From Bacillota bacterium (GTDB taxonomy: Bacteria > Bacillota > Clostridia > Clostridiales > Clostridiaceae), in assembly GCA_023427705.1 (NCBI GenBank), contig JAEZAL010000289.1, positions 1 through 5,639 on the forward strand: a DNA stretch of 5,639 bases. The letters run 5' to 3'. Shown here piece after piece: positions 1-4,379 of the stretch (positions are counted from its first letter, which is position 1; each line of letters begins with the position of its first letter). The position numbers were made by a program, and so were the translations under genes. Below the pieces are notes generated by a model. The model saw only the letters and a program-made list of their open reading frames with translations, was not told the origin of the DNA and did no database searches.

Positions 1-2
1 TA

Positions 3-104
3 GATTTTTATAATTTAAAGGATGAGCTTAAGGTTGGAGAAATAGGAAATATGTATCAAATTATTGATTTGATGAATAGAAGTGAAAACACTATTAAGTT
101 ATAG
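3..104 (+). CDS. C-terminal end of an unrecognised protein (5' truncated by the window)
   Basis: An open frame runs from the window edge (first full codon at 3) to a TAG at 102-104 and gives 33 residues: DFYNLKDELKVGEIGNMYQI, then IDLMNRSENTIKL. It is mostly charged and helix-like with no motif I recognise, so no function is proposed. It is accepted as coding because the frame is open to the window edge and is followed about 40 bp later by a strong hairpin terminator, as expected at the end of a plus-strand transcript. An internal ATG at 51 has no convincing ribosome binding site, so the true start lies upstream of the window. Confidence 0.55.
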   Translation, partial: DFYNLKDELKVGEIGNMYQIIDLMNRSENTIKL

Positions 105-145
105 AGAAGAATGAAAAAATTAAAAAATGAAATAATTAAGGAAAT

Positions 146-172
146 AAAAAACTCAGGGGACTGAGTTTTTTT
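146..172. terminator. Bidirectional rho-independent terminator between convergent genes
   Basis: An 11-bp stem, AAAAACTCAG-type arm at 146-156 and CTGAGTTTTT-type arm at 161-171, encloses a GGGA loop (157-160). The A run on the left and T run on the right give a U tail in both directions. It lies between the plus-strand gene ending at 104 and the minus-strand gene ending at 175, so it can serve both. Confidence 0.85.
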
Positions 173-174
173 AT

Positions 175-831
175 TTAATTATTAGTTTCTGAAGCGTTAG
201 GATTAGTTAGTGAAGATAAATCATTTCTAACTAATGAAAATAAATCACTTTTTATATAAACAATTTTAAAATTATTATCTAACTTAAGGGAAATTTTTTT
301 AGAGAGACCAAAAAAGCTATCTTCAACCTTAACCTCTTTAATTTCTGTTATATTTATTAATTTACCATCACTAAATAAAATTTTGTTAGAAGAAATTCTA
401 CTTCTACAGACAATCTTTTTTATAGCAGAAAGTATGAAAAAGATTATTATTCCAATTGCTAAATAAATAAGTATTTGTTCTAGTACATCATAAGTATTTA
501 TAAAATCTTTAAAATTATTTATTTCTACTTTTTTATTATAAAAATATTCCAGATAGAAATCTCGATAGTTATACTCTCGCTTGATTTTCAAGTATAAATT
601 TAATATCACAGCAAATTCAAGTAAAAAATTTTCTTTATTGAAATTAATATATTCAGTATTAATTTCTTTTTTATTTTTATTCCATTGTAATGTGCTTAAT
701 ATAAATTTATATATAAAAAATATAAGTATAATACTGCTTCCTATAACAATAAATACAGTATTTTTGCTTATAAAAGTCATATAAATTACAAATAGACAAG
801 CTATAATATATATAATTTCTTTTATTTTCAT
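175..831 (-). CDS. Putative three-helix membrane protein with C-terminal beta-rich cytoplasmic domain
   Basis: The 218-residue product is not one I recognise by name. Hydrophobic segments at about residues 6-22, 25-46 and 116-137 predict two close N-terminal helices, a charged loop of about 70 residues rich in Asn, Lys, Tyr and Glu, then a third helix followed by basic residues (KKIVCRSR), which suggests the tail is cytoplasmic. Residues about 149-206 alternate hydrophobic and charged residues (ILFSDGKLINI, EIKEVKVEDS, ISLKLDNN, FKIVYIKS). This pattern resembles the PH-like beta domains at the end of many small Firmicute membrane proteins; that assignment is inference. The start is well supported: AAAGGAGA lies about 8 bases before the ATG, with an extended -10 promoter further upstream. 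The gene is monocistronic and ends at the shared terminator at 146-172. Confidence 0.75.
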   Translation of the reverse strand: MKIKEIIYIIACLFVIYMTFISKNTVFIVIGSSIILIFFIYKFILSTLQWNKNKKEINTEYINFNKENFLLEFAVILNLYLKIKREYNYRDFYLEYFYNKKVEINNFKDFINTYDVLEQILIYLAIGIIIFFILSAIKKIVCRSRISSNKILFSDGKLINITEIKEVKVEDSFFGLSKKISLKLDNNFKIVYIKSDLFSLVRNDLSSLTNPNASETNN

Positions 832-878
832 ATAAGTTTCTCCTTTACTATATTTCTATAAAAGTATTTATTATGAAT

Positions 879-887
879 ATTATAACA
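879..887 (-). promoter_or_regulatory. Extended -10 promoter for the minus-strand membrane protein
   Basis: On the minus strand the sequence reads TGTTATAAT, a perfect extended -10 (TGn plus TATAAT, hexamer at 879-884). It lies about 48 bp before the start codon at 831. No good -35 hexamer is visible, as is usual for extended -10 promoters. Confidence 0.6.
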
Positions 888-961
888 TTAAATGGTAATA
901 TTTACATAAGTATTGCCACGAATTATGCTTTGACTTAAATATGAATTATTTTTCTCAGTGT

Positions 962-996
962 AGAAGTAGATAGATATTATATTTATCTACTTTTTT
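962..996 (+). terminator. Orphan rho-independent terminator, plus strand
   Basis: GTAGATAGAT (966-975) pairs with ATTTATCTAC (981-990) around an ATTAT loop, with one G-T pair, and is followed by TTTTTT (991-996). The A/G bases before the stem can pair with part of the T run. The minus-strand reading has no T tail, so it works only in the plus direction. No plus-strand gene precedes it; the nearest upstream gene runs the opposite way. Confidence 0.65.
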
Positions 997-1295
997 ATAT
1001 TTATGGAATTTATCCTATAAATGGTATTTATTAGTTTTATTTTAAAATAGTTGCATTATATGTAATATAATGGTATTATTTTAGTGTTTATATTAGTATA
1101 AATATGTAAAAATTTTAATTAAAATGAAGTTTAAGAACAATATTGAATTTTTAAATCTATTTAAGGGTATAGGGAATAATAGGGGATTAAATTAAAGGTA
1201 AGTTGAGACAAGGGTATTTTGAATATAAGTATATTAAGACTTAATACTATTTTTAAAGAAATACCGCACTTATTATATATAAAATTAATCAATCA

Positions 1296-1310
1296 TTATT
1301 CTAAGAATAA
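1296..1310. promoter_or_regulatory. 7-1-7 palindrome, candidate operator of the protease gene
   Basis: TTATTCT-A-AGAATAA is a perfect inverted repeat around one central base. The outer flanks AAT (1291-1293) and ATT (1313-1315) extend the symmetry after two mismatched positions. It lies 67 bp before the GTG start and overlaps where a -35 would sit for the TATAAA at 1326-1331. Fur, PerR and Zur family repressors use 7-1-7 sites, and 11 of 15 positions agree with the PerR pattern TTATAAT-N-ATTATAA. The regulator is inference; the symmetry is seen directly. Confidence 0.35.
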
Positions 1311-1362
1311 CAATTAAAAATAAGGTATAAAAGGGTTTTTATGTTTTTAGGGATAAAACATT

Positions 1363-1368
1363 GAGGGG
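1363..1368 (+). promoter_or_regulatory. Ribosome binding site that fixes the GTG start of the protease
   Basis: GAGGGG ends 8 bases before the GTG at 1377. No in-frame ATG nearby has a better site, so the rare GTG start is accepted. Confidence 0.75.
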
Positions 1369-1376
1369 TATTTAAG

Positions 1377-2438
1377 GTGAGAAATAAAGTAAAAATTGAT
1401 TCAATTATTACTAATATTCTTGTAATATTAGCACTATCTGCATTATTAACATTAGTTACTGTAATTACTGTAACTAAGTCAAGTATTAAATCAATAATAA
1501 ATGATGAAAAACAATTATTTATTGATACAATAGATGAAGATTTATATATAGATAATATATATAAAGACAATACTACTTTTATGTGGGAGGTAAATAGTAA
1601 TATTGATAAATCTATAATTAAAGGGTTTAGATATAAAATAGAAATAAACAATACTATTATAGACACTGGAATAACATATACTAATAGTCTATCATTTGTA
1701 CCAAAATACAATGGAGAATTTACATTAACTATAAATGTAATATGCGACCATCAAGTTATAGGTCCTGCCAAACAACTTAATTTCATAATAAAAGAAGATA
1801 ATTTATCAACTTTTACATTAGTAGAAAATTCCGAACTATTAAAGCTATTTAATAATAGTGAGCTTAGCATATTATTAAATGATTTGTTGATAACATCTGG
1901 AAACGTTTCAATATTCGATAAACTTGAATTATATAATGAATTAGAAAAACTGCCTATAGATATCCTATATAAATTAAAAGATAATAAATTTAAAATTCAT
2001 CAAACAAGCTATGATTTAACAGGAATTCATAATTCTAATTTAAATAAATCTAACGTTAAATCAATAACTATTGGGCTATTTAATCCAAAAACAAAAACAA
2101 TTCACTTAAATAACGGTGAAGGATATATTAAGAAATCTTCAATTCATGAGATAGGGCATTGTATAGATTATATATTGGGAGTAACTAACTATCATTCTGA
2201 ATTAAATTCTGAGTTTACTAATATATTTAATAAAGAAAAAAATGCAATAGACTCTGAATATTACAAAAGTAACATCAGAGAATTTTTTGCATATAGTTTT
2301 TCAGAATTCATAAATAACCCTAGTGATTTATATAAACGTCAACCAGAAACATTTAATCATATAACTAATATTTTAAATGTACTGCCAATAAGAAGTAAAA
2401 TAAATCAATTTTTAGATACATTGATATACTCATTTTAA
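1377..2438 (+). CDS. Membrane-anchored zinc metalloprotease of the anthrax lethal factor / Pro-Pro endopeptidase (M34-type) family with an Ig-like domain
   Basis: A 353-residue surface protease read from a GTG start. Residues 1-10 carry positive charge; 11-33 are a hydrophobic segment with no clear AxA cleavage site, so an N-terminal membrane anchor with the rest outside is likely. Residues about 66-139 look like a clostridial Ig-like (Y_Y_Y-type) domain: GFRYKIEINN, then SLSFVPKYNGEFTLTINV. Residues about 145-350 match the ATLF catalytic domain. The zinc motif HEIGH is at 257-261, and REFFAYSF places E302 as third ligand, as in lethal factor EFFAEAF (E735). Y295 lies seven residues before E302, exactly as lethal factor Y728 precedes E735. 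The tail DLYKRQPETFNHITNIL parallels lethal factor QKNAPKTFQFINDQI. Known relatives include C. difficile PPEP-1, which cuts Pro-Pro bonds in surface adhesins to release cells. The substrate here is unknown: no protein in the window has a Pro-Pro pair. Protease family is firm; Pro-Pro specificity is inference. Confidence 0.88.
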   Translation: MRNKVKIDSIITNILVILALSALLTLVTVITVTKSSIKSIINDEKQLFIDTIDEDLYIDNIYKDNTTFMWEVNSNIDKSIIKGFRYKIEINNTIIDTGITYTNSLSFVPKYNGEFTLTINVICDHQVIGPAKQLNFIIKEDNLSTFTLVENSELLKLFNNSELSILLNDLLITSGNVSIFDKLELYNELEKLPIDILYKLKDNKFKIHQTSYDLTGIHNSNLNKSNVKSITIGLFNPKTKTIHLNNGEGYIKKSSIHEIGHCIDYILGVTNYHSELNSEFTNIFNKEKNAIDSEYYKSNIREFFAYSFSEFINNPSDLYKRQPETFNHITNILNVLPIRSKINQFLDTLIYSF

Positions 2439-2477
2439 AACATACAATATATTTAATATATATATTAGGATACTATA

Positions 2478-2541
2478 GCCTCATAATGATATCATTTTTT
2501 TTCTTTTCACTTAATAAAAAAGAAAGACATTTTTATGAGGC
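2478..2541. repeat. Composite inverted repeat / possible bidirectional terminator in the convergent gap
   Basis: GCCTCATAA (2478-2486) is the exact reverse complement of TTATGAGGC (2533-2541). Nested inside, TTTCTTTT (2500-2507) pairs with AAAAGAAA (2518-2525) around a 10-base loop. A separate 12-bp palindrome, AATGATATCATT (2485-2496), runs straight into T8. Placed between the protease gene (ends 2438) and the NUDIX gene (ends 2591 on the minus strand), it probably ends transcription from both sides, though the outer stem lacks an immediate T tail. A remnant of a small mobile repeat is the alternative. Confidence 0.5.
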
Positions 2542-2590
2542 ACTCCTAGATAATAATTCATTAAGATTTTTTATAATAAAATATTTATAT

Positions 2591-3151
2591 CTAATAATTT
2601 TCCTTAATCTTTCTATTAAACTTTTCATAAAGTACTATCATATCTGCTTCAGTGGAGTATTTAGAAACTTCATCTATTGGTATCCATTTTACTCCGCTAT
2701 TTTCATCTTCCTTAATAATAAGTTCATCATTTTCATCCGCTTCCAAAAGATATGCTACTGATAGGTGAAGATGTGAAGCTATATTTTTTCCTTTTTTAAT
2801 ATGTGCAGGAACAGGAAGCACATCTAAAGAAAAGATTTTTTCATCTAAAGCTTTAATATTTTTAACTCCTGTTTCTTCCTTAGCTTCTTTTATAGCTACA
2901 TAAAGTAAATCCTTATCTCCATCCGCATGACCACCAGTCCATGACCAAGAGTTATATATGTTATGATAAATCATAAGAACCTTAGTCTTATCTTTATTTA
3001 CAATATATCCAGAACTAGTTATATGGGCTAGTGGATTTTCTCTAGTAAGTAAATTATCAAAATTACTAATTGCATATATAATAGCTTCTTTATCTGAAGC
3101 TTCTTGTTCATTATATGGAACATATTCTTTAATTTCTTCAATCCAATTCAT
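2591..3151 (-). CDS. NUDIX hydrolase
   Basis: A 186-residue cytoplasmic protein of the NUDIX superfamily, which hydrolyses a nucleoside diphosphate linked to another group using Mg2+ or Mn2+; the substrate cannot be told from sequence. The Nudix box spans G74 to V96: GGHADGDKDLLYVAIKEAKE followed by ETGV. The core metal-binding part appears as KEAKEETGV (88-96), with E89, E92 and E93 kept. Two consensus positions vary: the first Glu is Lys (K80) and the Arg of REUxEE is Lys (K88). Strand context before the box (ITSSGYIVNKDKTKVLMIYH, then WSWTGGH) and after it (HLHLSVAYLLEADE, SGVKWIPIDEV) is typical of the fold. The start is the ATG at 3151, because AAAGGAG precedes it at 3158-3164; an in-frame ATG at 3187 lacks a site and overlaps the promoter -10. 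The gene appears monocistronic and divergent from the ThiM-family gene. Confidence 0.9.
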   Translation of the reverse strand: MNWIEEIKEYVPYNEQEASDKEAIIYAISNFDNLLTRENPLAHITSSGYIVNKDKTKVLMIYHNIYNSWSWTGGHADGDKDLLYVAIKEAKEETGVKNIKALDEKIFSLDVLPVPAHIKKGKNIASHLHLSVAYLLEADENDELIIKEDENSGVKWIPIDEVSKYSTEADMIVLYEKFNRKIKENY

Positions 3152-3157
3152 AATATT

Positions 3158-3164
3158 CTCCTTT
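3158..3164 (-). promoter_or_regulatory. Ribosome binding site that decides the NUDIX start
   Basis: On the minus strand AAAGGAG lies 6 bases before the ATG at 3151. This selects the shorter, 186-residue product over the 198-residue reading from 3187. Confidence 0.8.
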
Positions 3165-3185
3165 AAGTTTAAATATTTAATTATC

Positions 3186-3214
3186 ATTATATACCAATGT
3201 TTATAAAATGACTA
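3186..3214 (-). promoter_or_regulatory. Sigma-A-type promoter of the NUDIX gene
   Basis: On the minus strand TAGTCA (3209-3214, 4 of 6 consensus bases) and a perfect TATAAT (3186-3191) are separated by 17 bp. Transcription would begin near 3179, leaving a leader of about 27 bases that contains the ribosome binding site. Confidence 0.6.
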
Positions 3215-3244
3215 TTAAGAAAATTAAGACACATATAAAAATAC

Positions 3245-3251
3245 TGTCGAA
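3245..3251 (+). promoter_or_regulatory. Candidate Spo0A box
   Basis: TGTCGAA is a perfect match to the Spo0A-binding heptamer and sits in the divergent region between the NUDIX and ThiM-family genes. It overlaps where a -35 would be for a weak -10 (TACTAT, 3265-3270), the arrangement used by Spo0A-activated sigma-A promoters. A seven-base motif can occur by chance, so this is a candidate only. Confidence 0.4.
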
Positions 3252-3315
3252 TAATATATAGGAATACTATTTGTATTGACATGATTATATTTAGGATGTA
3301 AGAGAGGAAACAATA

Positions 3316-4155
3316 ATGCAAATTGGTATAAGGGCATTAGACGAGAGCTTAAACTTGCAGAAAACAAAGCAACCTCTTATACACTGTATTAATAATTCTT
3401 CAAATAAGTTAAAAGAAAGTATAATAAGCTATAATGGTAAACCTCTATATACTAATCTTATAGGGGAATATTTAGAACTTACTTCTAAAGCTAACTCTTT
3501 ATTAATATATCTTGAGGATTTAAATGAAGATAAGATTGAGTCAATAGAAAAATCTATAAGAATTGCTAGAAGAAAAGGTATACCAATAGTTTTAGATATA
3601 CTAGGAGCAAATATTTCTTTTAATATAAAGGAAATGGCATTAAGATTTATAAATAGATATAATATAAATGTTGTGACAGGAAAACTTGAAGAATTTAAGA
3701 TTCTAGTATTAAAAGATAAAACTTTAAATAAAGAAAAAAAGTTTGATCATAAATTAAAGGAAGATAAGACACTTAGATTTAGTTTAAGAAAATTTTCTAG
3801 AAATTATAATACGGTTATAGTAGTAAAAAGTGATTATTACTATTTAACAGATGGATTTAGTGAACTCTTTATAAATAGATATATAAATGAGGGAAATAAA
3901 TCATTAGATATCGAAGCTATGCTAAGTGGATTAATTTCTGTAGGAGTTGCATCTGCAAGTAACACTGAAGAAAGGTTTATAAGCGTCTTAGTTGCTATTA
4001 TGACTATGGCAGTAAGTGAAAAAAAAGCTGAACAAAAGAGTTTAATTTATAATGAAAATATAGATTTACTGGAATACTTAAAAGATGAAATTAAAAATAT
4101 AAATCCAGAGAAATTAAATAAATTATCAAAGATAGAATATTTATTTACACGATAA
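3316..4155 (+). CDS. Hydroxyethylthiazole kinase (ThiM) family protein with degenerate active site
   Basis: The 279-residue length and fold match ThiM, the ribokinase-superfamily enzyme that phosphorylates hydroxyethylthiazole in thiamin salvage. Family landmarks in order: PLIHCINN (20-27, ThiM PLVHCITN), SLLIYLEDLNEDKIESIEKS (61-80), GIPIVLDILGAN (88-99, ThiM GIPVVLDPVGAG), INVVTGKLEEFKIL (117-130), VIVVKSDYYYLTDG (167-180) and MLSGLI (202-207, ThiM MLSALI). Just before MLSGLI, ThiM has the GTGC anion hole that activates the phosphate transfer; here the aligned residues are D198, I199, E200 and A201. The Pro of DPVGAG is also lost and a Lys-rich insert occupies about 131-153. D94 and E126, where ThiM holds metal-binding acids, remain. 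I therefore infer a ThiM-like protein that may not be an active kinase. No thi gene or TPP riboswitch lies nearby. AGAGG ends 8 bases before the ATG. A possible Spo0A box lies upstream and a strong terminator follows at once. Confidence 0.8.
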   Translation: MQIGIRALDESLNLQKTKQPLIHCINNSSNKLKESIISYNGKPLYTNLIGEYLELTSKANSLLIYLEDLNEDKIESIEKSIRIARRKGIPIVLDILGANISFNIKEMALRFINRYNINVVTGKLEEFKILVLKDKTLNKEKKFDHKLKEDKTLRFSLRKFSRNYNTVIVVKSDYYYLTDGFSELFINRYINEGNKSLDIEAMLSGLISVGVASASNTEERFISVLVAIMTMAVSEKKAEQKSLIYNENIDLLEYLKDEIKNINPEKLNKLSKIEYLFTR

Positions 4156-4226
4156 GTGGAGGATATAATATTACAGTAACTTGGATTTTGCAAAGGAAGA
4201 TGTAATATTATATCAGTCCACTTTTT
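4154..4226 (+). terminator. Large hairpin terminator starting in the stop codon of the ThiM-family gene
   Basis: AAGTGGA (4154-4160) pairs with TCCACTT (4217-4223), and after a small internal loop ATATAATATTACA (4163-4175) pairs perfectly with TGTAATATTATAT (4201-4213). The apical loop is 25 bases and TTTTT follows (4222-4226). The last two bases of the TAA stop belong to the stem. Only the plus strand has a T tail. Confidence 0.85.
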
Positions 4227-4273
4227 ATAAATATTTAAAACAGCGAGAAAAATAATGAGCTTTCAATAGAATG

Positions 4274-4302
4274 TTGACATGTAAAGAAGTGATAATTACA
4301 AT
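4274..4302 (+). promoter_or_regulatory. Strong sigma-A promoter of the adenylyltransferase gene
   Basis: A perfect -35 TTGACA (4274-4279) and TACAAT (4297-4302) are separated by exactly 17 bp. Transcription would start near 4309, leaving a leader of about 70 bases in which I see no riboswitch. It is the best sigma-A promoter in the window, which suggests constitutive expression. Confidence 0.75.
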
Positions 4303-4367
4303 AAAAGTTAACAAGTATTAGCATAAAAGTTGCAAATTACATGGAAAATTTATATTAATGGAAGTGT

Positions 4368-4373
4368 AGGGGG
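4368..4373 (+). promoter_or_regulatory. Ribosome binding site that decides the adenylyltransferase start
   Basis: AGGGGG abuts the ATG at 4374 with no spacer, but lies 6 bases before the in-frame ATG at 4380. The latter is therefore the likely start. Confidence 0.65.
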
Positions 4374-4379
4374 ATGTTA

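Larger units (their letters stand above)
848..1376. other. Long non-coding region upstream of the protease gene
   Basis: About 530 bp with no supportable gene on either strand. It contains the minus-strand promoter at 879-887, an orphan plus-strand terminator at 962-996, two exact copies of AATGGTATT (1020-1028 and 1069-1077) with a near copy AATGGTAAT (891-899), a TATAAT without a -35 (1066-1071), a G-rich, almost C-free stretch (1158-1214), nested hairpin potential (1213-1265), a 7-1-7 palindrome (1296-1310) and a possible 7-codon leader ORF (1341-1364). Two short frames, 873-938 and 1124-1195, have no ribosome binding site. The protease promoter is probably here, but I could not find a convincing -35/-10 pair; the TATAAA at 1326-1331 is the nearest candidate -10. 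Confidence 0.6.

Noticed and set aside
581..784. Plus-strand open frame of 67 codons
   Set aside because: It is antisense to the membrane protein gene and has no ribosome binding site; its hydrophobicity mirrors the AT-rich coding strand.
873..938. 21-residue frame before the orphan terminator
   Set aside because: No ribosome binding site precedes the ATG, so it does not explain the terminator convincingly.
1124..1195. Short frame MKFKNNIEFLNLFKGIGNNR plus three residues
   Set aside because: No ribosome binding site and no recognisable motif; frames this short are frequent here.
1100..1376. A c-di-GMP riboswitch upstream of the protease, as known for C. difficile PPEP-1
   Set aside because: None of the conserved GEMM core sequences can be found in the leader.
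1301..1711. Minus-strand open frame of 136 codons
   Set aside because: It is antisense to the start of the protease gene, whose product is clearly recognisable, and has no homology that I can see.
2486..2761. Plus-strand open frame of 91 codons
   Set aside because: It lies mostly antisense to the NUDIX gene, starts inside the inverted repeat without a ribosome binding site, and its Phe/Ile/Tyr-rich product is what AT-rich antisense DNA gives.
3152..3187. N-terminal extension of the NUDIX protein by 12 residues from an ATG at 3187
   Set aside because: No ribosome binding site precedes it, it overlaps the TATAAT at 3186-3191, and AAAGGAG fits the ATG at 3151.
3276..3281. TTGACA as -35 of the ThiM-family gene
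   Set aside because: At 17 bp spacing the -10 would be TAAGAG, overlapping the ribosome binding site, so transcription could not include that site.
3190..3315. TPP riboswitch upstream of the ThiM-family gene
   Set aside because: The conserved CTGAGA and ACCTGATCTGG-type elements are absent.
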